33,523 nt of DNA from Mastigamoeba balamuthi. Taxonomy: Eukaryota; Evosea; Mastigamoebida; Mastigamoebidae. Below, piece after piece: positions 1 to 10,460 of the stretch (positions within the stretch are counted from its first letter, which is position 1; every line of letters starts with the position of its first letter). The position numbers were made by a program, and so were the translations under genes. Location: contig CACRSC010000032.1 of NCBI GenBank assembly GCA_902651635.1, forward strand, positions 185,422-218,944, given 5' to 3'. The notes under the pieces are model-generated. The model saw nothing but the letters and a program-made list of their open reading frames with translations. It searched no databases and was not told the origin of the DNA.

Positions 1-964
1 AAGTATGGTAACCAGCTGCAGAAGAGCATTGAACTGGCATTAAAGAGTTGCATATATCAGTGATATCATACTGCTACGAGGTGATCCATGTTTGTGTTCA
101 GCTTTGCAAGTTGTACTACACAGTACTGACAAACACTAGTGCAGCATTCTGCAGGCAGAGGCTGTAGAACTGGAAATGAGAGATGGATTAGGAAGCCATA
201 TGTGTGGTCTAAGTGCACGGAAAGGACACACTGTGATGTCAGCATCTAGCACCACAGAAAGCAGACTGAGAGCTTTGGTATCTGCCATCTGGTAGGAAAC
301 GAGTGCCAGGCCATATGCAGAATGGGCAAATCAGCCTTAATAATTGTGTGCTGAACATGAGAAAGGGCTGCTGCAGTGACTGCCAGATTGCAGGTATTCG
401 TCATCTCCTCACTATCCATGGAGTTTGGTGTTTTGGCTTTATGAATGACACAGTGTAAAATGACACAGTTTCCCCTTCCTCTCAGCATAGCATCATTTGC
501 CAGCCAATTCATGTTCGATTCGGATGTATCCTGACGTGGCCCTGCCACAGCTAAATCGCCAGGCTACAAATCAGAAATTTGGAGAACATGAGGATTGCCT
601 CAGTCTTTAATGCTTGTCGCGTAGGTAGGTGTTTGCAATCCTCCTTGTGCTCTCTCATCACAGAGAATCAAGCTTATCCCAGAGTCGGTGGGATCTGTGA
701 GGGTGTGACAGCGGGGTGCCAACACAGATGCCCGGCCTGAGGAGCAGAAGAAGTCAGTACACGCCGAGATGACTGCACCGACCAGCAGGCCGTGCAGTAC
801 TACTGTCATACCTGGTTGTTAACCCCGCCACACTCGCCCCAAACAACACTCGCACACAGAACAAGCATGAGCGCCTGAGCCAGATACAGCTGAAGGGGAC
901 GACCGTGCAGCATTCACCCACACAAAGCCCTGCGAAATGCCCTACATCCCAGTTTTGCTTCTCG
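1..964. other. No recognisable gene
   Basis: Only short open frames occur here on either strand, none with a motif I recognise. Base composition is mixed up to about 800 and becomes CpG-rich afterwards. It may be intergenic sequence or the far end of an old transposon. I saw no tRNA, rRNA or clear repeat. Confidence 0.5.
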
Positions 965-1649
965 CCTATTCCCCGAACGCCAACGGCGCAGCTGTGCCCG
1001 CCGTGCTGCCTCGAATGGGGGCATCACGCGAGCAGCCATGAGACCTCCGTGCCAGTCCGAGGCTTACGAACGCCAGCGGTGCGCTGGCTGTGGCAGGATC
1101 CAATGGAAGGTGAAGGGCAGCAAAACAGCTGTTGCCACACTGGGCCATACACATGGTCTGCGACAGACAGGAGCACATGGCCCTGCTGCCTATGACCACA
1201 TGCACGCACTGGCAGATGCCGTCAACGCTCCCAGGCAAGCGACCATCGGCATTCCATCTCGTTCGGCAGGCACGGCATCGACCGACATCCCGTGACGTTA
1301 TCGTAGACACGCATTTACTAAAGAACTCGCACACTCGCACACCCGCAGACGCATGGACTGCGCACTCCAGGGCCAGCTGGGCGCTGCCCTCTCCCTCCTC
1401 TCTGCTACTGCCTCGCCGGTTCCCGGGGCGGCAGATCACCAGGGAGCCATCACGGTGCAGGGCGGAGAGGGCGCAGAGCACTGCTCGTTGATTACTACCG
1501 TTTCGGCAGTGCACAGGTTCCAGCCGTTCCAGGTCACCCGATTTGCTTCCTCGTACCACACCACGCGGCCTTCCCTGACGCTGTCCCCCCATCCTGTTCT
1601 TTGACGTGTAGGTTCGGTCTGACGCGGTGCGAGTGGCGATCGCTAAGAT

Positions 1650-2309
1650 GTGCGGTGGGTGCCTTCGGTGCTTTTTTTTTTCTTGTGCTCGCAGGTGTGG
1701 CTTGTGGCCCGGGCGCAGTGGATGCAACGCACTGGCATCACTCCCGCTGACATACGCGACGCCGGGAGGTGTGCCACAGTGCACCACGCCGACAGTCCCG
1801 ATGCCACGGGTGAGCACTCGTCGCCGTTCTCACAATGCGCCCAGACCATTGCATCGTGCGCCAAGTGCAACAGTACAGGCACTGTGCGGAGGCAGCCGAT
1901 GGTGATCAGCGGGGAGATGGGGGAGGAGAGCGCCGAGAGTCCCAGCGACCGACTCTTTGTCTTCTACCGCAGCCTCTCGTGCGACCATGCGCACTCGTTA
2001 CACATACCCACCACCTTCTCCGTGAAACGCGAGGGAAACTGTCACGATGACTGGAACGCAATCATTTTGTTCAGGTTCTGCAGCTCGTCGCGGCTGCACC
2101 TGGGAGGGCACGTCGTGCTGGTGCTCTGCGTGCACCACGCAGGCACCCTGGTGGCCCGCGTGGTCAGCCAGCCCCTCGCCCTCTGCTCCAAGTCCTCCTA
2201 CAAGCCCCGCCCCCCGCAGCAGCGCTGCTTTAAGTGGGTGGACATGGCCGAGCCATGCAGAAAGCAGAGGAAGAGACCCGCAGAGTCAGACTTGATTGAC
2301 GCCGAATGA
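1650..2309 (+). CDS. Unassigned CpG-rich ORF, probably the last part of a multi-exon host gene
   Basis: An open frame of 219 codons ends at TGA 2307-2309. A pyrimidine run followed by CAG at about 1670-1692 looks like a splice acceptor, so the true coding exon may begin near 1693 and the listed ATG may be intronic. Visible features are a cysteine cluster around CAQTIASCAKCNSTGT, a stretch CDHAHSLHIPTTFSV, and a hydrophobic beta-like segment, LHLGGHVVLVLCV, followed by SKSSYK and a basic tail (RKQRKR). This layout is loosely like an immunoglobulin-fold DNA-binding domain followed by a nuclear signal, but I cannot place it in a family. Composition matches the host genes at the other end of the window rather than the transposons next to it. 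Upstream exons probably lie within 965-1650, where short in-frame pieces with CxxC occur, but I could not join them. Confidence 0.45.
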   Translation: MRWVPSVLFFFLCSQVWLVARAQWMQRTGITPADIRDAGRCATVHHADSPDATGEHSSPFSQCAQTIASCAKCNSTGTVRRQPMVISGEMGEESAESPSDRLFVFYRSLSCDHAHSLHIPTTFSVKREGNCHDDWNAIILFRFCSSSRLHLGGHVVLVLCVHHAGTLVARVVSQPLALCSKSSYKPRPPQQRCFKWVDMAEPCRKQRKRPAESDLIDAE

Positions 2310-2749
2310 CCTGGGTGGTCTCAAATCGAGTCCGGGTTAATCGAGTGCGTGAAGACAGAAGTGATTCGCCCATGATCAGGAATTATGATGGGAGAGAATA
2401 CAACAAGAGAAAAGCAACTGATTTCAAGTGAGACCAGACCAGAGAGTATTTTGTCTTGTGTTGTTAGCACAAAATGCGGAATTACTTCTCAACAAGTATT
2501 CACTTTGAATTTCTGTCATTTCGCCACACCACAGGAACCAGACCACTAGCTCAGAAGCACCAGGCCCGACACCCCACTGAACAATCCGACAACCTTCTCA
2601 ACCCGGCCCAGCAACGGAACTGCCCAAATGCCATCAGGGCTATTGGATGCACCTGGTCTCTGACATAAGCAAGAAACAGAGTCATGCCTATTGTGCTGCT
2701 TCTCCTTTTCTTCACCCCTACTGGGGCTTGGGCCGCAACAAACACTATA
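2310..2749. other. Spacer between host gene and LINE copy 1
   Basis: No gene or motif was recognised. The change from CpG-rich to CpG-poor sequence happens here, so the edge of the transposon island is probably within this stretch. Confidence 0.4.
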
Positions 2750-4385
2750 ACAAAAGCATGCTGGAATGTGCAAACACCCTATTCGGGCCCAGTTATACTC
2801 ATTATCAAAATGATCAAACAATGCACCAATCTATACTAAACTCCCCAGAAAATAGAGCCTTGCAAGAACTCTGAGTAGTAGATGAACAACAGGTGGACGA
2901 AGCTGCAAGGACAGAGGGTACCGACTGCATATAGGCCCACGACGTGGAAATCCAGTTCCTCGTCCACCATACAGTGGAAGACTTTTGGACAGTTAGGATC
3001 ACAATACGTACAGCCCCCAACGGGAATCACCAGCATTGTAGGCACTGGGACACAATAGCGGTCTGCTTAGACCGGAAAAATGACTACCAATTTTGTCGGT
3101 GATCTCAACACCTGGGTGGACCACCCTACAACTCTCCACGGCACAGCAGAAAAGCGGATGCTCACACATAAACCAAAATTTGATATGGGCGATGTTTTGA
3201 GGAGGGGAGGAACGGCGACCCCGACCCACTATGGAACACAAAAACCGATTAGACTATATCCTGGCCACCCGCCACCTAGTGATCCGGATAACCAGCTGCG
3301 ACACCGAGCAGCAGACATCTCCGACAACACCCCAATCCACTGCACAGTAGACCTTCAAGAGGTAATACTGCGACATCGCTGGACCCCACCTCCCCAGATA
3401 GTATCATGGACAAAAACGCAGTCCCCCGAAGCGCAGTCAGCCCAGATACGGGAATGGCAAGGAGCCATCCTACAAGCCCAACCGGTTGAAAGTATGGATA
3501 TCCTACTACAAAGTAGGGACAATAGTGACACGTAACATAACAACCCTGTATGCCAACACGGAAGCCAGATCCCACACAGCCCATGGCCCTACGCAATGGG
3601 ATGTGGAGTCTGCCAGGGCGACCCACTGTCCTGAACCCTCTTCATCCTGGCTATAACCCCCATTTGTGGGTGGTACCAACTACAAGTACCTGGGCATTCA
3701 CCTTGACCCCCCAGGGCACGAAGCCTTTCACGCCCCCGCGTCATGCAGATCCTACTAGAACAATGCAGCTGGCTGTGCACGAGGAAAACCCTGTCAGTAG
3801 TGCTGTGGCTATAGATAGTCAACATGGTAATAAAATGGAATGGCCCAATCCCATGCGAGCACGATGGCACAAACAAAACAAACTATCAGAGACCCTATCT
3901 CATAACCTGGAAAACGCCGTGGTGGGCAAGATAGGCCCAGCAGCAGCCCTCAGCCGACGACACATCTTTGCCCTCACAAGTCAGTGAGGCATGGGACTCC
4001 GAAATCTGGCATACATCAATCGAACTAATATGGCGAATAACCTCACAGAGGAAGAAATGGCACAGTCAGCTCATAGCCACTGATGGCTCATTCGACCCAA
4101 CACAGGCAGAATGGCAATGACAGTAATGAATGGATGATGGCTACCCCGAACTGAACGAAACAAAACGAGTTACAGGCGCACTAGCATCCTGGACCCCAGA
4201 ACTCAGGGCGGAAGATTATATTGCCGAAATGCCTCATAGCATGTGACAATGACTTAATAGTCCGCACACTCAATGAGGGAGACACAAGCACAGAAGTAGA
4301 CTGCGATGCAGTCTGAAGGTTCATCAGACAATGTGAGGTTGCTCGCACACAAGGGGGGGACATTGTACTCACACCACCTATGGGC
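2750..4385 (+). mobile_element. Decayed non-LTR retrotransposon (LINE) copy 1: endonuclease, RT and RNase H pieces
   Basis: This is a second, older copy of the LINE at 15066-23625, in the same orientation and with broken frames. Around 2760-2880 the start of the apurinic-type endonuclease can be read (CWNVQ and then LQEL, in two frames). At 3080-3535 an ORF matches the C-terminal endonuclease and linker of the other copy, with the pair TKTQSPEAQSAQIREWQ / TKTASPETRTAQIREWQ. At about 3595-3655 the reverse transcriptase motif GVCQGDPLS is visible, but the YADD segment is missing. Reading resumes at 3675-3710 with YKYLGIHLDPPGH, shared with the other copy. An RNase H start (TDGSFD) is at about 4080. 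The copy is lost at about 4385, where unrelated sequence begins. It cannot encode a functional element. Confidence 0.8.
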
Positions 4386-4406
4386 ATGCCTGCAACTACT
4401 AGACTG

Positions 4407-5069
4407 GAGAAACTGAGCTGTCTCCTTATTGTCTGCATGTGTGAGGGGGGATGGCATGTCTGCAACACGGTCATATGTGGGTTGGCAGAACCTTGGGAAC
4501 TGGAACTAAGGGTAGAGGCACCTTTGCCCCTCAGTGACTGTGCCCTCTGTGCAGTACTGTGCAGGCCCAGAGGTCCCCAGAGGGAACCTCCTGGAACCTC
4601 ACAGGCCAGGGCCACCGAAGCATGCCGTGGGGTGCTTTGAGACTGGGGTGCTGACTGGTGGGCTCGAGGCCACAGCCGAACCCAGTCACGCCACCCAGCT
4701 CCGGGGCAGAAGTTGGAAGACTCCTACCACTGCTGCCACGTCCTCTTCCAACCAAGTTGTTGCTTTTGAAAAAAACAAAAACAAGGTGAAGATGAGGAAG
4801 GAGGAAGAGCCACCGTGTGCTGTTGGAGCTGTTCTCTTCAAAAGAGGGGCAACCGCATCAGCAGCTGCTGTCACAGAAATCTGCACCGAGATTTCCCAGC
4901 TCATTGCAGACTTGAAGGGCTCTTGTCTCTCCTCTGTTGAGCCTATGGCCCACAGTAGAGAAACCGAGCTGTCTCCTTATTGTCTGCTTGCATGGGGGGA
5001 CGGTGTGTCTGTGACATGGTCATATGTGGGTTGGCAGAACCTTGGGAACTGGAACTGAGAGGTAGAGGC
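4407..5069 (+). repeat. Pair of about 110-bp direct repeats around a 440-bp spacer
   Basis: The segments 4407-4519 and 4958-5069 are near-identical in the same orientation. Both start with GAGAAAC and GAGCTGTCTCCTTATTGTCTGC, share CATATGTGGGTTGGCAGAAC, and end at GGTAGAGGC. The spacer carries an open frame (4534-5058) without a recognised domain. The second repeat runs directly into the Harbinger-type transposase tail, so the repeat may be part of that element that was duplicated, or a short terminal repeat of a separate insertion. No short target duplication could be identified. Confidence 0.7.
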
Positions 5070-5075
5070 TCCAAG

Positions 5076-5340
5076 ATGACCAATTTCCCAAACTATTTAT
5101 ACTCCCTATGCTCTTCCATCTCATGAGAGGAAGCGTGGAAAAGGACTTTAAACTCTGACATAGGAGAAAAACGTCATAATGCTGCTGTAAAACATGCCTG
5201 TGCCCGTGTTGAAAGTGTTTTTGCATCATTGAAGAATATGTGGAGCAGCCTGCATGATCCATGGGATGGAGATCCTGAACAGCAGGAATACATGGCCTGG
5301 ATTGCTATTGCAGTTCATAACCGCCACCTTGGTATTCGTC
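5076..5340 (+). pseudogene. Harbinger/PIF-type (DDE_Tnp_4) transposase C-terminal fragment
   Basis: In shifting frames the sequence reads YTPYALPSHERKRGKG, then HNAAVKHACARVESVFASLK and MAWIAIAVHNRHLGI. This is the layout of the end of PIF/Harbinger transposases: a proline-rich turn, the conserved R-x-x-VE-x-x-F-x-x-LK helix that carries the last catalytic acid, and a final alanine/isoleucine helix ending in HN. The N-terminal catalytic part is not recognisable upstream, except possibly in the repeat ending at 5069. A frameshift and a stop lie between the two blocks. It is a dead fragment of a cut-and-paste DNA transposon. Confidence 0.65.
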
Positions 5341-5422
5341 AATACACTTACTCACATCTGAGATTGTTTCTACCTTTGTGTTGCCTTTTTTTTTGGTGCT
5401 TATCCGATGTCCTATGGATAAC

Positions 5423-6977
5423 TCAGTTTCGAAAACAGAGGATATCCCTCTCTGCTGCCTTGGCTGCCTCTGTTACCTTTGCTGCCTTTACTGCCTCTGA
5501 TATATCAGCAGCATGTACTGGTGCTGCTTCTGCAGACTTTGGTTCTGGTGTCATGTTGATCTTAGTTATCGTGGACTTGAAGGATGAGAAAACAATAACA
5601 TTCTTGGCCTTGCACTTGCATTGCTCTGCTGTTACTAAGGAGAAGAGAGGTTCTTCATCATCTATCATGCTGGCTCCTCCTCAAGGGGCTGGGCACTGGC
5701 TGCTGTGCCTGGCTTGCCCAGTGCTACTCCACCTGGTTCTGGTGCTGGCTGTGCCTGTGGAATTGGTGTCTTGCCTGCTGAGACCTCTTCCTTACTCTCT
5801 TCTCTGCACTTCTTGTGGGGTCTTTTCTTCTTCTCATCACTCAGCACCTTGGGGTTCCAAACCTCGTTCTCTGTTTCCTTTGGGGATTCAAGGTCTGAGT
5901 CCTGGTCACACTTAAACCTCTTGGACAGACCCATCTGGATCAACCACTTCTCCAGGTTATCTCTGCTCCTAAGTGGCTCAGCAATGATGGCATGAAGAGT
6001 TCATATCTGATTAAGTGCCTCGAGCCCACGGAATGCCTAGGCAAGACATTAATACCGAGAGGAACAGAGTCTGACCAGTAAGGTAGATCAACTCCTTGGC
6101 TGACAGCTCCATGCACATCTTCTTCAACTCCTCTTGGGTTTCTGCCTTCATAGCACATCACACTATGCTCATTTCCTTGATCAGTCTGGCCTGCCTGTTT
6201 GCATCCTTATTGTGCAATCAGCTATTCCTATTCTGCCCTGCTCTGCAGTCTGAATGCTATATCAGTTTTCGACCTGGGCAGGATTTGCCGGTGGAACAAG
6301 TTAATGGTTAATAGGAAAAAAGCACAACTAACATTACTTCTCTTGTTCAAGGTCTCTCATCAGGGAATAGTGCATTGTGTGGCCAACAGTTGCAGTTATC
6401 TTGTTTATGACAGTACTGTACCACCAGCAGTGCTCAAATGTCAAGAGCTGGAACAGATTGCAGAGGGGAGCTTGATCTTCTTCCATTTCTCTGGCTTCAT
6501 CTGCTCCTCGTGCTCAATGGCTGAGAAAATCAATGTGAATGATATAAGAGGTATCGTGAAAGCAACAGTATAGAAAACAGGTTAGGTTTAGCAAAAAAGA
6601 TATACCATTTAAGTTGCGACCCAGCTAATGATCCAGCGCATACCCTTCATCACAATGAGAGCAACTGAAAACAACTGGATGAAGTCTATTAAGCTTCCCT
6701 TGCAGAACTCCTCAGAAAGCATCGTTTTGATGTACTTCATAATGTCATTCCAGTTGGGATCACAGTTAGGTGTTAAGTGTGGGTAAATCTGATATCTGAG
6801 CTGCAGCTGTCACTTCTAGGACAGAAGGCAATGAAGGTGGAGGTGGAGGTAGTTCTGCTGATGCTGCTGCGGTCAATGCTGACTTCTCTGCCTTTACCTC
6901 CTCTGTTGGCCTCTCTGGCAGAGAAGGAGCAGCAATTTGCACAGGTGGCTGCTTCACCATGTGTTTTGAAAAAATAA
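5423..6977 (-). pseudogene. Gene X copy A: unknown transposon-linked gene, degraded
   Basis: This is homologous to the longer gene at 10150-13042, and the two align exon by exon. From the 5' end on the minus strand there is an Ala/Pro-rich start (MVKQPPVQIAAPSLPERP) and an exon with DPNWNDIMKYIKTMLSEEF (DPNWTNIEGYIMGMLSEEY in copy B). Next come an exon reading IKLPS and then WWYSTVINKITATVGHTMHY, and an exon with EELKKMCMELSAKELIYLTG. The last block has LHAIIAEPL and a lysine-rich stretch KKKRPHKKCREESKEEVSAG, followed by an acidic/alanine-rich tail. The helical region between the N-terminus and DPNW is deleted, and there are several frameshifts. No enzymatic motif is recognised. The basic stretches suggest a nuclear, DNA- or chromatin-binding protein. 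The gene stands head-to-head with the piggyBac copy starting at 7119. Confidence 0.6.
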
Positions 6978-7118
6978 CTTACATTAAGATTTTTCTATCT
7001 CTTTCTATAATTTTCTATTATATCATGATATTTGTATCTTTTCAGTTTGCATTTCTGAGTTAGACTGTACATAGTCTTAATCATTTTTCATTAGTCAACA
7101 CCTTCAGCCAATTTCTGA
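6978..7118. promoter_or_regulatory. Divergent intergenic region between gene X copy A and piggyBac copy A
   Basis: This short AT-rich spacer separates two head-to-head reading frames. It contains TATCATGATATTTG at 7021-7034. The core ATCATGATATTTG also occurs in the corresponding spacer of the second cassette (13092-13104). Position and conservation suggest a shared promoter or transposase-binding element. This is inference from two copies only. Confidence 0.4.
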
Positions 7119-9052
7119 ATGGCTAGGCACAGAATGAAAAACCCACAGTAGAAGGAAGTGGAGCAAAAAAGCCTCTAAGCTTGCAACACAAACTCTACAG
7201 ATGCAGGTAAGCGAAAAAAGTTATTAAATACAGTTGTACTTCTGAACAATTGATTGTTTTCATTAAACTATTTTCTCATATTAGTACATCTGTAATACTG
7301 TTCAACTGTCACCTTAGTGACACCTTTCAACTGTTGCTTTTGTAATACTTATTAACTGTGACTTTCGTGACACTTTCAACTATCACTTTCACAACACTTG
7401 CAACTATCACAAAAGTGACACTTTTCAACTGTCACTTTCACGACACTTTCAAATGTCACTTTTGCGACATTTTTTGACAATTGCTTTCGTGGCACTTTTT
7501 GACTGTTGCTTTCATGACACTTGTAACTGTCACTTTCGTGACTTTCTCAATTATTTTCAGGAATGGTCTAGAACAACATGTTCAGAATGGGATTCAAGGA
7601 CATTCTGTGGATATACCAGCTATACAACTCCACTGCTACTCTTCATGCTCTTCTTCACTCAGGCCTTTCTGACACTTATCTGTGAGTTTACCAATCGAAG
7701 AGTCACAACGAATCCCCCAATGCTGAGTCAGTCGGGATGCTGGACTGCTTTTGATTGACAGGAGCTTCTTGGCTCATAGCCATTGTACTTCACAGCAGAC
7801 ATTATAATCTATCTCTGTGTAAGCTGTAGAGTTGAAGTCAGAGCATTGGTTGCATACTGTGTAGTATGTCAAGCAAGGCAACATTTTCTGAATATCAAAA
7901 ATTAACTGCACTTTGCTCTGACCAGATCTGCAAGTGATCAATAGAAAGGGTTATCTTCTGAGACCCTACTTCTCATATTCAACACTGCTGCTAAGATGTT
8001 CTGGATTCCTGGTCAGCACAATACCATTGATGATACAATTGCAAGTCACAAATACTGACATGCTCTGTACTCTTATGGATGGCAACAGAGGAAAACCGCA
8101 TCCCAATGGAAACATCCTGGACATACTGCTCAAATGATAACTACATCTGGCACATTTCCCTCAGGTGTGTTGATAATGAACCGCAAGGACAGGTAAACTG
8201 CAAATCATTGTTTCTTCTCCTCAGGTCCTACTGCACAGAACACAGTCCATGTGCCTGACTCTTCCTTCACGTCCTGGTTATCTTCTGTGCATTGATCAGG
8301 GCTACTCTACATGGGAGACTGCCCAATGGCTTCGTGCAAATGACTGGGGATTCACCATTTCCATAACAGTCAGGTCTCCTTCCTGGCTCTGGGCAAAGGG
8401 GCTGTGCTCTTTCAAGCTCAAGCAGGACGAAATGTGTATCTCTGTCTCCCCTGATGGTTCCTTGGCCTCTCTGTCCTGGAGAGACAATGAAGAAGTCAAT
8501 CTTCTCACAAATATGATTCCTCCTGACACTGTGTGCCTCTGTCTCAACCGACCCAAGAAGAGGGGCACCTCTTGTGAAAAGCAGTGAAAAGAGGTCTCTG
8601 CCATAGCAGAGTGGTACAGGAGTGAATATCGTGCTGTTAATGCTGTCAATGCCAGGTCTGGCTTACTTCACTTCCGCCATTACAGACAGCTCAAGTGAAC
8701 TATGCCAAACTTCCACCTTGTAATGCTTTGGAACCAGAATGCTTATCACCTCTATTGCACGCAAAACAAAAGTGAGGTATCAATGGATGCCTTCACTGAT
8801 GTTTTTGTTCATGATTCTCTCTTTCAAATGGTTCAGCACACACACTACTATTACAAGCCATCATTCAACTCCTGTATTCCCACAGATGCCCAGTTGGGCC
8901 ATGCTTGCCACAGGATCTGCCGTGTCTTCTCTTCCCGTTACTGCTCCTTTTACTGGTTCACAAAGAGGAAGAGGTATTTTAGCAACTACCTGTGCACCCA
9001 CTGCAGATTGATGCTTCGTAAGAAATGTGTGTTATTTCATAACGCCACACAC
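7119..9052 (+). pseudogene. piggyBac-type transposase copy A (DDE_Tnp_1_7), degraded, with one intron
   Basis: Exon 1 (7119-7206) starts MARHRMKNPQ. A GTAAGC donor at 7207 and a TTTTCAG acceptor at 7560 bound an intron packed with tandem repeats. Exon 2, in shifting frames, reads FMLFFTQAFLTLICEFTNRR (the piggyBac N-terminal helix with TNR) and the QELLG helix. It continues with WIPGQHNTIDDTIASHK (first catalytic Asp, usually DE) and CIDQGYSTWETAQWLRANDW (second Asp). The block LWAKGLCSFKLKQ and LSWRDNEEVNLLTN matches the family pattern. Where piggyBac has the third catalytic Asp in GVDxxDQ, this copy reads AVNAVNAR, with Asn at both Asp positions. The C-terminus (about 8930-9050) is Cys/His-rich (RYCSFYW, NYLCTHC, CVLFHNATH), like the piggyBac zinc-binding tail. 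Frame breaks show it is dead. Confidence 0.75.
7300..7550 (+). repeat. 24-26 bp tandem array with hairpin units, inside a transposase intron
   Basis: About ten diverged units follow TTCAACTGTCACTTTCGTGAC plus ACT. Most units hold a small inverted repeat such as GTCAC-TTTC-GTGAC or GTCAC-CTTA-GTGAC, so each unit could fold as a 5-bp stem with a 4-base loop. The array fills most of the intron 7207-7560 of piggyBac copy A and stops just before the splice acceptor. It is related in period and flanking TTTCAA to the arrays at 12482-12680 and 23627-23720. Confidence 0.85.
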
Positions 9053-9055
9053 TGA

Positions 9056-10149
9056 TCAGGAACAGCAAGTAAGACTTGCAATGCAAAAATCAAAAATCAG
9101 AATGTTCAAGAGAAAAACAAAGTTAGTAATGCCAGCTGTTCCTGTAACAGACACCATCATCACACCCAGAAACAAGAAAAGCAGAGTCTTTGGTGGTTGC
9201 TCTGTAATAACCTCTTCTTCCTCCAAGTCCACCACCTTCCTGTCATCTCTTTCAGTGGCTAGGCCTCCTCTTGCTCAAGTTCAGTTGCCAGCCTCCTTCA
9301 GAAGAGCTAGCCTGCCCTATAACCACAATAACTGCTGCCATCTGAGCAGTGCTGTTATTGGTTTCTATTCAGGCCTGTGTCAGAACCCTGCTGGACTACA
9401 GTTGCTTTCTGCTCCACCTACATGCCAGAGTATGGCTGTGTTGCAGCAGATTCATCAACAGAGGTTCACTCAGTCCTCTTTCGGTGAGCTCTACTACGGT
9501 CCCTGTGGTTCCAGGCCAATGCCTATGCAGTCACCTGACATTTGGTTCTCTGCTTTTAGGCCTGCTATACAATTTCAGTGTGACATTTCAGGAACATGTC
9601 CATTCACGGGCCAATTGTACGTTCAAGGCCATTCTTGTCAGCACATCCCCTTCAGGCCATCAGGTTGTACATCGATCATGGGCATAACATGCACTGCAAT
9701 GCACCCATTGACATTGATCCATCTGCTGATGTAGCAGCAGATGCACAGTGTCCCTGCACACTGGACATCAACACAACACACTACACATTCTCGCCACTTG
9801 TTGTCTTTGTCAACCAGACAACACATCAGAAGCTCCTTTATTTACACAGTATCATACACGTTTCACCAGAACTACAACACATCTGCATTTCTTCCTAGTC
9901 AGCTGCACTCTTTTGGTCTGTATGCACTCATACACTTTCAGCACTCACACTGGGATGTATTCTTCAGGTATTACACTTCGTGGTACTGCTTTAATAATGT
10001 TCTCCATTCTGTCTCATACATTTTACCACATAAACAAATCACTGGAAATAGAAGAAAAAGTGAACTAATTACTAAATACCTCTTCCAGTCTGCACTCTGC
10101 CTCTTCTCTGATTTCCTCTCCTCTTCTAAACAGGAATCTGATGTTATTT
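9056..10149. other. No convincing gene
   Basis: A 235-codon frame (9027-9734) and several overlapping frames are open on the plus strand but show no family motif. Their composition (Ser, Thr, Cys, His rich) is what AT/CA-rich noncoding sequence gives. The stretch follows the piggyBac C-terminus and probably holds its 3' end and unrecognised transposon debris. Confidence 0.4.
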
Positions 10150-10271
10150 AAGTGTTGTAGAAAGCAAAGTAGCAACTCTTTAATGACCTTTTTGTGATGC
10201 AGAAACAGACTTAAAAACCTCAGTGCTCTCTGAAGCTGCTTTCGAGGTCTGGGTTTCCTCAGGAATCTGGG

Positions 10272-10460
10272 CTATGTGGGGTTGCTGGGTCTCCAAGAAC
10301 TGCTCATCTGCCTTGGTTTGCTTGTCTTCCTCAGGCTGCTTGGCTTCCTTAGGCTGCTTGTCTCCCTCTGGCTGCTCGGCTTCCTTGGGCTGCTTGTCTC
10401 TCTCTGGCTGCTTGTCTTCCTTGGACTGCTGGTTCTTCTTGGATGGCTGGGGGCTGTGGG
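10272..10460 (-). repeat. Coding low-complexity tandem repeat in the tail of gene X copy B
   Basis: Imperfect units of about 21-30 bp (variants of GGCTGCTTGTCTCCCTCTG on the plus strand) repeat several times. On the minus strand one frame reads KEDKQPERDKQPKEAEQPEG and similar units, rich in Lys, Glu and Gln. All three minus frames stay open for part of the array, so the coding frame is uncertain. Confidence 0.65.

Noticed and set aside
966-1817. 283-codon minus-strand ORF
   Set aside because: It lies antisense to CpG-rich sequence with better plus-strand splice signals. Its Arg/Ser/Cys-rich composition with no motif is typical of a shadow frame in GC-rich DNA.
9027-9734. 235-codon ORF as a second piggyBac-element protein
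   Set aside because: No motif, no counterpart near the other copies, and alternative frames are equally open.
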